From positions 22,690 through 57,863 of the forward strand of contig PLGM01000180.1 of NCBI GenBank assembly GCA_003139795.1: DNA of 35,174 nucleotides, in the 5' to 3' direction. Shown here piece by piece: positions 7,963 to 15,742 of the stretch. Within the stretch, counting starts at the first letter, position 1; every line of letters starts with the position of its first letter. This DNA comes from Acidobacteriaceae bacterium (GTDB taxonomy: Bacteria > Acidobacteriota > Terriglobia > Terriglobales > Acidobacteriaceae). The position numbers and the translations under genes are program-made. The notes beneath the pieces were generated by a model that saw nothing but the letters and a program-made list of their open reading frames with translations, ran no database searches and was not told where the DNA came from.

Positions 7963-8862
7963 CTATCTGGCCTCCACTGGGCTCCGAGCCTCCCGTTGTT
8001 GGCTGGCGGCCACCGGTTCCGGCGGAACGCACAGCACCGGCACGCGAGACCGGGCGAGCAGGGCAAACGCCGTCCCATGCGGTCCCGGGGTTCCGCTGGT
8101 GCGCTTCACCCCGGCCACCAGAATGCTGGGATGGTGCTGGGCGATCGCTGCCGCGATAGCGTCGGACGGGTTGCCGTCCTTCACAATGAAACGCACCGGA
8201 AAACGCCCGCTCGGCTGCACCCCGAACGCCTCCAGCGTGGTCGCGACGGGGTTTAGAAACGCCGAGGCTTCGGCCGGTCCGCGCGCGTGCAACACCAGCA
8301 GCGTGCGATGAAACGTCTCCGCCAGCGAGTATGCCGTGGACACCGCCGCCACCGTTGCCTCGTTCTTCTCCATCGCCAGCAGCACCGGCCCGCCCGGCGC
8401 GGGGCGAAACTCCCCCGCATTCCAGTCCGCCGCCACCGCCAGCACCGGACACGGCGACAGTCGCACCAACTGCTCCGCAATGGAGCCCACAATCACCGGC
8501 CCGGCCCCGCTGAATCCTTTGGTCCCGATTACAATCAGCCCCGCCTCGTATTGCCGGGCCACGTCCACCAGCATCTGCGCCACCGTGCCCTGGCGAATCT
8601 CCGAATGGCTATGAATTCCTTCCCGCATCAGATCGCCGGCAAGCGTGTCCAGCGCCGCCCGCGCCTGTTCGGTCAGCCCCCTCAGCACCCGGCCGGGTAC
8701 CGAATCCACCGCCGCATAGTCCACCGGGTCCAGGCCGTGAGCCAGCACCAGGCGCGCCCCGTATCCGCCAGCCAATTTGCGGGCATATTCCAGCGCCGCT
8801 TCCGACTGGTCCTCCAGATCCGTGGCCACAACGATCGTCTTCATCCTGGCTGCAAAGCTCAT
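7963..8862 (-). CDS. Tandem-domain universal stress protein (UspA family)
   Basis: A 299-residue protein with two Usp domains. Domain 1 (about 5-145) begins KTIVVATDLEDQS and has the intact ATP pattern G2xG-9x-GS in GTKGFSGAGPVIVGS. Domain 2 (about 155-285) ends with LVAGVKRTSGTPGPHG, a degenerate version. The two-domain layout is the same as in the stress protein at 5207-6181, and the two genes bracket the CNBD and Crp/Fnr genes. The ATG at 8862 has a strong AGGAGG seven bases upstream, which decides the start over the ATG at 8880. Two CRP-type palindromes lie 84-121 bp upstream. It is likely the first gene of an operon with the CNBD and Crp/Fnr genes; gaps of 267 bp (or 156 bp with the longer CNBD start) and 127 bp leave room for internal promoters. 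Confidence 0.9.
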   Translation of the reverse strand: MSFAARMKTIVVATDLEDQSEAALEYARKLAGGYGARLVLAHGLDPVDYAAVDSVPGRVLRGLTEQARAALDTLAGDLMREGIHSHSEIRQGTVAQMLVDVARQYEAGLIVIGTKGFSGAGPVIVGSIAEQLVRLSPCPVLAVAADWNAGEFRPAPGGPVLLAMEKNEATVAAVSTAYSLAETFHRTLLVLHARGPAEASAFLNPVATTLEAFGVQPSGRFPVRFIVKDGNPSDAIAAAIAQHHPSILVAGVKRTSGTPGPHGTAFALLARSRVPVLCVPPEPVAASQQREARSPVEAR

Positions 8863-8945
8863 GGATGCCTCCTGACGCACACCGGCGTCCCTCGCTCTTC
8901 ATCCCTGTTGGACTTCGAGTCTGCGCTCCCCATAGACCGGCAGGC

Positions 8946-8961
8946 AGTGACACCATTCACT
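8946..8961. promoter_or_regulatory. CRP-type operator variant (proximal site)
   Basis: AGTGA-CACCAT-TCACT is a perfect palindrome in its five-base arms and differs from TGTGA-N6-TCACA only at the outermost base of each arm. Its centre is 22 bp, two helical turns, from the perfect site at 8968-8983, so two dimers would bind on the same face. It is the nearer site to the stress-protein gene starting at 8862. Confidence 0.5.
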
Positions 8962-8967
8962 CCGTCC

Positions 8968-8983
8968 TGTGATGCGAGTCACA
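8968..8983. promoter_or_regulatory. Perfect CRP-type operator (distal site)
   Basis: TGTGA-TGCGAG-TCACA matches the CRP consensus at all ten specified positions. It lies 106 bp upstream of the stress-protein ATG at 8862 and would be read by the Crp/Fnr protein of the same cluster, giving autoregulation if the genes are one operon. Confidence 0.65.
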
Positions 8984-9093
8984 ATCCACCCCTTGGGCCC
9001 ACCCAACTGCCCGCCCACAGGCGACCCTCCCGCTGGTGGGTGTTGTCGCAAAGGTATACATGCGCGGGCCAAATGCGGTAGCCTTTCCGCGTC

Positions 9094-11670
9094 ATGAAAA
9101 ACTCAAAAAAATCCTCTATTCAATCGATTTCGCCCTTGCGCCTCGCATGTTTTCTCTCCATCCTGTTCGGTTGCGCCCTGACCGCATCCGTCCAGGCCCT
9201 GGCACAAGCGCCCGTGCCCGCCTCGCCTGCCATCGAGGCCAAAGCCCACGCCTGGCTGGCCAAACTTACTCTCGAGCAAAAGATCGAGCTCATCGGCGGC
9301 GTCGATGACATGTACACCCATGCCGCCCCCGCCGTCGACCTGCCACGCTTCAAGATGTCCGACGCCTCCGTCGGCGTGCGCACCTGGGGACCCACCACCG
9401 CCTATGCCGGCGGCGTGGCGCTGGCCGCCACATGGGACCCGGCCCTGGCGCGCAAGGTCGGCGAGAGCCTCGGCAAGGATGCCCGCGCACGCAGCGTCAA
9501 TTTCCTGCTCGGTCCCGGCGTCAACATTGCCCGCTCGCCCGTGGCCGGCCGCAACTTCGAGTACCTCTCGGAAGACCCCTATTTGAACTCCATCCTGGTG
9601 GTTCCATTCATCGAGGGCGTCCAGTCCCAGGGCGTCATCGCCACCGTCAAGCACTTTGCCTTGAATGATCAGGAGTACAACCGCCACAACGTCAGCTCCG
9701 ACGCCGACGAGCGCACCATGCGCGAGATCTACCTGCCGTCCTTCGAGGCCGCCGTCACCAAGGGCCACGTCGACGCCGTCATGGACTCCTACAACCTCAT
9801 CAACGGCGTTCATGCCACCCAGAACGAGTTTCTCAACCTCAAGGTGCTCAAGGGCGAGTGGGGTTTCCAGGGCATTCTCATGTCCGACTGGGACGCCACC
9901 TACGACACGGTGGGCGCGGCCAACAACGGCCTCGATCTCGAGATGCCCAGCCCACGCTTCATGAACCCCAAGGGTCTGCTGGCCGCGGTCAAGGACGGAT
10001 CGGTCACCGAATCCACCATTGACGACAAGGTGCTGCGCATCTTCCGCACCGAGCTCCGCTACGGCTTCCTCGACCGTCCCCAATTCGACCCTGCCGACTC
10101 CACCTACTCCGTGGCCGCTCGCGCCGTTGTCCTTGAGGGCGCCCGCGAGAGCATCACCCTGCTCAAGAACGCGGGGCCCCTGCTCCCGCTCGACCCGGCC
10201 AAAATCAAGACCATCGCCGTCATCGGACCCAACGCCTGGCCGGCCGTCACCGGCGGCGGAGGCTCCTCTGAGGCCCAGGCCTTCGAGCCGGTCTCAACCG
10301 TCACCGGCATCGCCAACCTGCTCGGTCCCGACGTGCATGTCCTCTACAGCCGCGGACTGCCGGAGATGAACGATGTCTTCCAGGGCACACACTGGGAGGG
10401 CGGCGTGAAAGTTGCCACTTATCCCAACAAGGACTTTACCGGCATGCCGGAAACCACCACCCCCTCGAACATCGCCGACTACAAGCAGGAATGGTGGGGG
10501 CCCGAGGACAAGACTCCCCGCAGCATTCGCTACACAACCTCTTTCAAGGCGGCCAAAGCGGGCAAGTACCTGGTTCTGGCCGCAGCCTCCGGCAACGACG
10601 AATACAAGCTCGCCATCGACGGCAAACCGCTGCTCTCTCCCCCTCACGTCGAAGGTCAGGCGCCGCTCTTCTGGACCATCGATCTGAAGGCCGGCCAGAC
10701 CATCAACGTGGTCGCCGACTACCTGCCCGGCTTTGTAGGCGTCCGCTTCGGGCTGGGAATCGCCTATGAGCCCGACCTGGTCGCCGCCGAAGCAAAGACC
10801 TACGCCGCCGCCGCGGATGTGGTGGTAGTCGCCGCCGGCTTCAACCCTGGCACCGAGAGCGAGGGCCTCGACCGCACCTTCGAACTGCCCTGGGGACAGG
10901 ACGCTCTGATTGAAGCCGTGGCAGCCGCCAATCCACACACCATCGTTACCCTCAACGGCGGCGGCGGCATGGATACCCGCCGCTGGCTCGACAAGGTTCC
11001 CGCGCTGCTCCACACCTGGTACCCCGGCCAGGAGGGCGGCACTGCGGTAGCGGAGGTCCTCTTCGGCAAGCACAATCCCGAAGGCAAACTCCCCGTCAGC
11101 TTCGACCGCAGTTGGGACGAGAACCCTTCGTTCGCCTACTACTATCCCATCAAAGGCGCCGATACCGCGCTGCACGTCATCGAACCCGGCAAGCCGCCGG
11201 TCGATTACGTCATTCCCCACGTGAAGTACGGCGACCGCCTCATGGTCGGCTACCGCTACTGGACCACCACCGGGAAGCACCCCCTCTATCCCTTCGGCTT
11301 CGGCCTCAGCTACACCACCTTCAGCTTCTCCAAACTCCAGGCCCCTGCAACCGCCGCTTCCGGCTCAGCAGTCCCTGTTAGCTTCGACGTCACCAACACC
11401 GGCAGCGTGGCTGGTGCTGAAGTGGCTCAGCTCTACGTCTCCGACCCCTCCGCCAAAGTCACCCGCCCCGAGCGCGAATTGAAGGGCTTCGAAAAGGTCC
11501 GTCTGGCTCCCGGCGAAACCAGGCATGTAACCCTCAACCTCGACGCCCGCTCCTTCAGCTATTGGGACGAGGCGTCCCACAAATGGACCATCGACCCCGG
11601 CAAGTTCGTCATCCGCGTCGGCGACTCCAGTGAACACACGCCGTTGCACGCCGACCTGACGCTGAACTAG
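9094..11670 (+). CDS. Secreted glycoside hydrolase family 3 beta-glucosidase with PA14-like insert
   Basis: An 858-residue GH3 enzyme. A basic start and hydrophobic stretch (about 14-37, ending in QALAQA) is a Sec signal, so it acts in the periplasm or outside. The TIM-barrel domain (about 50-330) carries KHFALND (186-192), and ILMSDWDATY (261-270) with D265 as the expected nucleophile. The second domain (about 345-425 and 560-750) has GTESEGLDRTFELP, whose Glu is the likely acid/base. Between them, about 430-560, is an insert resembling a PA14 carbohydrate-binding domain. A fibronectin-III-like domain (about 770-855) closes the protein. It would release glucose or related sugars from beta-linked oligosaccharides. 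No good ribosome binding site precedes the ATG; a TATACA box at 9055-9060 is a possible -10. Confidence 0.9.
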   Translation: MKNSKKSSIQSISPLRLACFLSILFGCALTASVQALAQAPVPASPAIEAKAHAWLAKLTLEQKIELIGGVDDMYTHAAPAVDLPRFKMSDASVGVRTWGPTTAYAGGVALAATWDPALARKVGESLGKDARARSVNFLLGPGVNIARSPVAGRNFEYLSEDPYLNSILVVPFIEGVQSQGVIATVKHFALNDQEYNRHNVSSDADERTMREIYLPSFEAAVTKGHVDAVMDSYNLINGVHATQNEFLNLKVLKGEWGFQGILMSDWDATYDTVGAANNGLDLEMPSPRFMNPKGLLAAVKDGSVTESTIDDKVLRIFRTELRYGFLDRPQFDPADSTYSVAARAVVLEGARESITLLKNAGPLLPLDPAKIKTIAVIGPNAWPAVTGGGGSSEAQAFEPVSTVTGIANLLGPDVHVLYSRGLPEMNDVFQGTHWEGGVKVATYPNKDFTGMPETTTPSNIADYKQEWWGPEDKTPRSIRYTTSFKAAKAGKYLVLAAASGNDEYKLAIDGKPLLSPPHVEGQAPLFWTIDLKAGQTINVVADYLPGFVGVRFGLGIAYEPDLVAAEAKTYAAAADVVVVAAGFNPGTESEGLDRTFELPWGQDALIEAVAAANPHTIVTLNGGGGMDTRRWLDKVPALLHTWYPGQEGGTAVAEVLFGKHNPEGKLPVSFDRSWDENPSFAYYYPIKGADTALHVIEPGKPPVDYVIPHVKYGDRLMVGYRYWTTTGKHPLYPFGFGLSYTTFSFSKLQAPATAASGSAVPVSFDVTNTGSVAGAEVAQLYVSDPSAKVTRPERELKGFEKVRLAPGETRHVTLNLDARSFSYWDEASHKWTIDPGKFVIRVGDSSEHTPLHADLTLN

Positions 11671-11759
11671 AAAGAGCCCCAACCCAACCGAACCGGCCTC
11701 CCGCTTGCACAGGGCGGGCCGTTCTGTTGCATTCATTGGCAAAAAATTATGATCATCCT

Positions 11760-12416
11760 ATGAAGCGCGTTCTCTTGTCTTGGAGCAGCGACAAAGACAG
11801 CGCCTGGACGCTCTACCTTTTGCGCTGTCAGCCCGGCATTGAATTGGTCGGCCTGCTCACCACGCTGAACACTGAATTCCAGCGTGTCGCCATGCACGGC
11901 ACGCGCCGCTCGATTCTGGAAGCACAGGCCGACGCCGCGCAACTCCCCTTGTGGATCGTTCCGTTGCCCTGGCCCTGCCCCAACGAAGTCTATGAGCAGC
12001 GCATGGCCGAGGTCTGCAAACGCGCCGTCGATGAGCATATCGACGCGGTTGCATTCGGCGACCTGTTCCTGGCCGACGTGCGCGCCTATCGCGAGACGCA
12101 GCTCAAGCCCACTGGCCTCGAGCCCTTGTTTTCTCTATGGGAGATTCCCACCGGCGAGCTGGCCCGCACCATGATTGCCGGCGGCCTTCGCGCCAAACTG
12201 GCTTGCGTGGATACGAAGCAATTGCCGGAATCCTTTGCAGGCCGCGAGTTCGATGCCGCCCTTTTGCAGGATCTGCCTCAGGAAACAGACCCCTGTGGAG
12301 AGCGCGGCGAGTTTCATACCTGCGTCTACGCCGGCCCCATGTTCACCGTCCCGTTGCACCTGGAACCGGGAGAAATCGTCAATCGCGATGGCTTCGTCTT
12401 CGCCGACTTTCAATAA
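11760..12416 (+). CDS. PP-loop ATPase, diphthine--ammonia ligase family (DUF71)
   Basis: A 218-residue protein. The N-terminus KRVLLSWSSDKDSAW is a PP-loop (SGGKDS-type, here SSDKDS) that binds ATP and adenylates a carbonyl. Later motifs of this family are present: AFGDLFLADVRAYRE, an SLWEIPTGELAR stretch, and a C-terminal CGERGEFHTCVYAGPMF, the conserved GE(F/Y)HT end motif. Eukaryotic and archaeal members amidate diphthine on elongation factor 2; bacteria lack diphthamide, so the bacterial substrate is unknown. The ATG at 11760 places the PP-loop at the N-terminus as in relatives; no ribosome binding site is clear. It follows the GH3 gene by 89 bp and converges with the GH20 gene, with no evident functional link. 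Confidence 0.82.
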   Translation: MKRVLLSWSSDKDSAWTLYLLRCQPGIELVGLLTTLNTEFQRVAMHGTRRSILEAQADAAQLPLWIVPLPWPCPNEVYEQRMAEVCKRAVDEHIDAVAFGDLFLADVRAYRETQLKPTGLEPLFSLWEIPTGELARTMIAGGLRAKLACVDTKQLPESFAGREFDAALLQDLPQETDPCGERGEFHTCVYAGPMFTVPLHLEPGEIVNRDGFVFADFQ

Positions 12417-12473
12417 GCAACCGGCCCCGCCAGCCGGACAGAAATCCCAAGCTGGTGCCCAGTCCCTGGTCCC

Positions 12474-14594
12474 TTACTTTCCTGCCCCCTCCGGCAACCC
12501 AGCCTCCGCCGGCGCCGGCAGCGTATGCGTGGCAAACCACTGCTGCATCACCTGGCTCTGCCAGCGCTCCCCGCGGCCAACCCACAGTTGCGCCGCCTGG
12601 TCGTACCGGTCCAGGTTGGTTTCGAGCCAATACGGGCGGTTGTCGCGCAGCCAAGCCTGCCGGTAGAGGTCGCGCAACAGCATGTAGCCGTCGCGCATGT
12701 CTTCCAAGCGTCCGCTGTGCGAGCCGATCGTCCGCAGCATCTGCGAGACCTCGCTCCGCCGGCTCTCGTCGCCGGCCAGCGTCCGCGCCTGGTCATAAAG
12801 CGCCACGCAGTCGTCCGCGGCCTGAAACTTGAGCCCCACAAAGTCGATCCTCCGCGCGCCCAGTTCCAGCGCGTCCAGCGCCTCCGGATTCGAGAGTCGG
12901 CCATTTTCCAGGCCTCCCGCCGCCCTCGCCTCGGCCAGCAGCGTGATGGCTCTCTCGGCGTCCAGTCGCAGTTCGCTCTCGACCGGCCGCAGCTTCACAC
13001 CCACCCGCTGGCCCTCCGGCGAGAACGGATCGACCCAGAAATACTTGTCCTGCGCATCGCCCAGCCCAGCCTGCTTCAGCAACGCGTGCGCCGCCATCAG
13101 TGCCTGCTGCGCCTGGCTGATTTTGCCCGTCGAATCGCCATGAAACGCCAGCCCATACGATGCCGTAAAAGCCTCTTCCGAGCTCTCGCCCGCCTGCCAG
13201 CTCGCCGCCGCCCCAAACAGCACGCCAAACCAGTTCTCGTCGAAGATCCCCTCGCCGTCGTCGTTCCAAACCGTATTCAGCATCCCCTTCGAGCCCAGCT
13301 TCTGCCCATCCCGCACAAAGGCCCGGATGTTGCCCAGCGCCTCGTTGTTGTTGGGGTAGATGCGGTTCCAGTTGTTCACGCCCGGCGCCACCCAGGTCTC
13401 CAGCCCGGCATTCGTAAACGGCAAAATCAGCGGCGTGAAGTCCGGCTCGGCGTCGTAGCGCCACGGCACCGCGATCATGTCCTTGGGCAGCGTTCCCACC
13501 AGGTCCGGCGAGTTGACCGCGATATCGCCCCAGAACAGCAGTTGCTTGTGGTTGGGCGCGAGCGCGATGTGGATCAGCGTAAGAAAGTTCAGATAAACCG
13601 CTCCCAGCCCCTGCTCCTTTACTGCATCGCGCGTCTTCCCCAGCCCCAGCTCAAACGTCTCATCGGCGCCGATGTGCGCATAGGGCCCAGGGAACACCTT
13701 GGCCAGCTCACCAAACCAATTCGCGATCAGCGGCAGCGTCGAAGGCTCGCCCGGCGCCAGCACCGCGCCGTGCATGGTCTCGCCCAGTCCCGCGTACTGC
13801 TCGAATTTCAGCACATTGTGCAGGTGTCCGAACGACTCTTGCTCCGGAATCACGGTGATGTGGTATTGGGTCGCGTACTCCACCAGCTCGCGTGCCTCGG
13901 CCGGCGTCATCGACCCGTCGGGAAAAGCCGCCACCGGCGAACTCGCATAGGCAAATGTGTGCTCAAAGTACGGCGAGAAGGCGTTCATCTTGTAGGCCGC
14001 CAGCGTGCGAATCTCGCGCTTGAGAAAATCCATCGTCGGTATCGGCCCGCGCGACCAGTCGTCTGAAAGCCCGCGGTGCGCCATCGCCGGCCAGTCCCTC
14101 AGCGTCGGCGCCAGCAGCACTGCGTCCTTCCCCGTGCCGCGAATCAGCTGCTTCACTGTCTGCGCGCCGTAGAAGATGCCGGCGGAAGTTTCGGCAATCA
14201 CAGCCAACCCGCCCTTGAAGTCGGGCACCATCGCGTAGCCCTCGTCGTGCATCTCCGGGTCGAAGCTCAGGTGATGGCGCTCGAGCAGCGCCTTCGCCTC
14301 CCTTGAATCCGCCCGCTCCAGCCGAATGAAGGGAGCATCCTTCTGCACAATCCTCTTGCCGAGAGATTGTTCGATCAGGTCCTCGGCCGCAAACCCATCC
14401 TCCGGACTCTTTGAAGCAGCGACAAAGAATCCGATGCCCCCGATCGGAATCGCCTCCACTGCCACGCACTCCCGCGGCGCAGGAACCAGGTGCAACTCCG
14501 CGCAGGTGGGCGCCGCTGCCGGCGACGTTTGTGCAAGCGTGCGCACTCCAGCGCACAACAGCAACAATGAGACCACAGCAAAATGAATGCGCAT
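12474..14594 (-). CDS. Secreted glycoside hydrolase family 20 beta-N-acetylhexosaminidase
   Basis: A 706-residue enzyme. A Sec signal (about 1-21, cleavage near RTLAQ) indicates export. An N-terminal alpha/beta domain (about 35-165) with LVPAPRE is typical of GH20, followed by the catalytic barrel (about 170-480). HIGADETFELG contains the family's adjacent D311-E312 pair; the Asp orients the substrate acetamido group and the Glu is the acid/base. SFGHLHN (254-260) and a VWNDDGEG stretch further on fit the same family. It would remove terminal N-acetylglucosamine or N-acetylgalactosamine from chitin-like or peptidoglycan-derived oligosaccharides. The last 220 residues are helical with no known domain. 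GAGGAA precedes the ATG at 14594. Head-to-head placement with the toxin-antitoxin block seems incidental. Confidence 0.85.
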   Translation of the reverse strand: MRIHFAVVSLLLLCAGVRTLAQTSPAAAPTCAELHLVPAPRECVAVEAIPIGGIGFFVAASKSPEDGFAAEDLIEQSLGKRIVQKDAPFIRLERADSREAKALLERHHLSFDPEMHDEGYAMVPDFKGGLAVIAETSAGIFYGAQTVKQLIRGTGKDAVLLAPTLRDWPAMAHRGLSDDWSRGPIPTMDFLKREIRTLAAYKMNAFSPYFEHTFAYASSPVAAFPDGSMTPAEARELVEYATQYHITVIPEQESFGHLHNVLKFEQYAGLGETMHGAVLAPGEPSTLPLIANWFGELAKVFPGPYAHIGADETFELGLGKTRDAVKEQGLGAVYLNFLTLIHIALAPNHKQLLFWGDIAVNSPDLVGTLPKDMIAVPWRYDAEPDFTPLILPFTNAGLETWVAPGVNNWNRIYPNNNEALGNIRAFVRDGQKLGSKGMLNTVWNDDGEGIFDENWFGVLFGAAASWQAGESSEEAFTASYGLAFHGDSTGKISQAQQALMAAHALLKQAGLGDAQDKYFWVDPFSPEGQRVGVKLRPVESELRLDAERAITLLAEARAAGGLENGRLSNPEALDALELGARRIDFVGLKFQAADDCVALYDQARTLAGDESRRSEVSQMLRTIGSHSGRLEDMRDGYMLLRDLYRQAWLRDNRPYWLETNLDRYDQAAQLWVGRGERWQSQVMQQWFATHTLPAPAEAGLPEGAGK

Positions 14595-14714
14595 CGGTTT
14601 TTCCTCGGCAATTCCGGATCGCTTGTGAGCCTAGCGTATCATTGCCGCTTCTGTTGGCCGGAGCCGGGGCAGTCCCTGGCGCTCATGAGTTGCCCTTCGT
14701 CGATTCAAGCGAGG

Positions 14715-15035
14715 CTATAACCCGAAAAACCCACGCAAAGCCTCGTTCACGGCCTGCAAAGTGGCAGCGTCCACCTGCCCGATCCGCTCCCCCAGCTTGA
14801 CGCGCTGCACGGTCGTTGCTTTGTCCACCATGATCTGCGAGACGACACGCAGCCCCGTGGCCCTGCCGGCATTCACCGGGACCCGAAAGAGGGGCGCATC
14901 GTGGACTTCGCTGGTCAGGGGCAGCACAATCACCGACGGATGCCCGTCGAACGCGTCGGCCTGCACAATCAGAGCCGGTCGCGGCTTGCCATAATCCCCC
15001 GAAACAGCCACGGTTACCAGGTCGCCGCGCTTCAT
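14715..15035 (-). CDS. MazF/PemK-family mRNA interferase toxin
   Basis: A 106-residue toxin. MKRGDLVTVAVSGDYGKPRP at the N-terminus and ALIVQAD match the MazF fold, in which the conserved GD and KPRPALIVQ segments form the RNA-binding surface. LPLTSE, PLFRVPV and SQIMVDKATTV follow in the family order. MazF toxins cleave mRNA at short sequence motifs and stop growth. The ATG overlaps the end of the upstream antitoxin gene by four bases (ATGA type), the usual coupling in type II toxin-antitoxin operons. Length and motifs appear complete, so it is likely active unless neutralised by its partner. Confidence 0.9.
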   Translation of the reverse strand: MKRGDLVTVAVSGDYGKPRPALIVQADAFDGHPSVIVLPLTSEVHDAPLFRVPVNAGRATGLRVVSQIMVDKATTVQRVKLGERIGQVDAATLQAVNEALRGFFGL

Positions 15036-15304
15036 TGGCCGCTTCCGAGAGCGCTAACGTCCTGAATCCAGCGCATCACTTCCGTCTCATCCTCTGAACC
15101 GGCGATCAGTTGCGACTGGCGGCGTGCCTCGGCGGCGAAACGCCGCTGCCGCGCCTCGTCCACGTAGCTGCGCATCAATCCGCGCAGCACCTCGGAGGCC
15201 GTCCGGTCGTCCGCCTCGACCGCCTCCACAAACTCCGCCTTGAGCCCGGCGTCAATGCGCAGGTTCAACGTCGATTCCCTTGGACGAGCAATTGTCTGGG
15301 GCAT
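15032..15304 (-). CDS. Ribbon-helix-helix antitoxin partner of MazF
   Basis: A 90-residue protein with an N-terminal ribbon-helix-helix domain: STLNLRIDAGLKAEFVEAVE supplies the strand and first helix, and DDRTASEVLRGLMRSYVDEA the second helix. The C-terminal half (about 50-90) is charged and probably wraps the toxin. RHH antitoxins bind the promoter of their own operon and repress it. The ATG at 15304 is preceded by AGGAG (15312-15316 on this strand). It lies upstream of and overlaps the toxin gene. An array of TACAT-type half-sites lies just upstream. Confidence 0.85.
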   Translation of the reverse strand: MPQTIARPRESTLNLRIDAGLKAEFVEAVEADDRTASEVLRGLMRSYVDEARQRRFAAEARRQSQLIAGSEDETEVMRWIQDVSALGSGQ

Positions 15305-15319
15305 CCCGAAACTCCTGAA

Positions 15320-15361
15320 TACATTATAGAACTACATTCTGTAATTTCATAGTGTAATTAC
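15320..15361. promoter_or_regulatory. Operator array and promoter of the MazF-type operon
   Basis: Read on the plus strand, TACATTAT (15320) and TACATTCT (15333) repeat at a 13-bp step, and TGTAATT (15340) and TGTAATT (15353) repeat at the same 13-bp step in the opposite sense. TACA-TTC-TGTA (15333-15343) is a local palindrome. Such short, evenly spaced half-sites suit RHH repressors. A perfect TATAAT (15328-15323, minus strand) lies in the array, so binding would block the promoter; the mRNA leader would then be very short. Confidence 0.6.
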
Positions 15362-15424
15362 ATCGTTTGTGCCTGACATCGGCCCGATTCGGACATGTCT
15401 TGTATGGGAAAAGAGTCTGCGCAT

Positions 15425-15451
15425 CGCGAGAAAATCGTCTCGCGCTATAAT
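15425..15451 (+). promoter_or_regulatory. Promoter and inverted repeat of the UPF0175/DUF3368 operon, probably leaderless
   Basis: TATAAT (15446-15451) ends six bases before the ATG at 15458, so transcription should begin at or next to the start codon. No ribosome binding site is present, in line with a leaderless message. The inverted repeat CGCGAG-n8-CTCGCG (15425-15430 and 15439-15444) lies directly against the -10 and is a candidate operator. No good -35 is seen. Confidence 0.5.
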
Positions 15452-15457
15452 CCTTGC

Positions 15458-15742
15458 ATGCAGGTCACCGTCGAAATTCCCGACCAGTTTGTCCCCTACA
15501 TCGTGCCCCAGGGCACGGATGCGGCGCGGCGTTTGCTCGAGGACTCGGTGGCCGCCTCCTACCGCGAGCGCCGCCTCACCATGGAGCAGGTGCGCCAGCT
15601 TCTCGGCTTTGCCACCCGCATGGAGGTAGATCCCTTCCTGCAGCGGTATGAAATCTACGACTACACGGTCGATGATTTGCGTGAAGATATGGCCGGATTG
15701 GAAGATTTGCTTGGCTCAAGGGTCCCGCGTAAGACCGCATGA
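15458..15742 (+). CDS. UPF0175-like antitoxin
   Basis: A 94-residue protein with the start MQVTVEIPDQFVPYIVPQG, a short strand that opens many antitoxins of the UPF0175/VapB kind. ARRLLEDSVAASYRERRLTM and EQVRQLLGFATRMEVDPFLQ form the helix-turn-helix-like UPF0175 core, followed by YDYTVDDLREDM, a family end motif. UPF0175 proteins typically precede DUF3368 PIN-like proteins, as here, where the next gene overlaps by four bases (ATGA). The ATG at 15458 is preferred over an upstream ATG at 15395 because the family begins here and a TATAAT box ends six bases before it. It would bind and inhibit its partner and perhaps repress the operon. Confidence 0.75.
   Translation: MQVTVEIPDQFVPYIVPQGTDAARRLLEDSVAASYRERRLTMEQVRQLLGFATRMEVDPFLQRYEIYDYTVDDLREDMAGLEDLLGSRVPRKTA

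Noticed and set aside
9103..11280. Two minus-strand open frames of about 327 codons each over the GH3 gene
   Set aside because: Antisense to a gene with the GH3 nucleophile and other motifs; Gly/Val/Asp-rich with no domain.
11671..11759. GC-rich partial stem (GGCC...CCCGC / GCGGG...GGCC) after the GH3 gene
   Set aside because: The arms pair poorly and no T tract follows, so I could not support a terminator.
12525..14066. Plus-strand open frame of 513 codons across the GH20 gene
   Set aside because: It is Arg/Gln/His-rich antisense translation of a well-supported GH20 gene.
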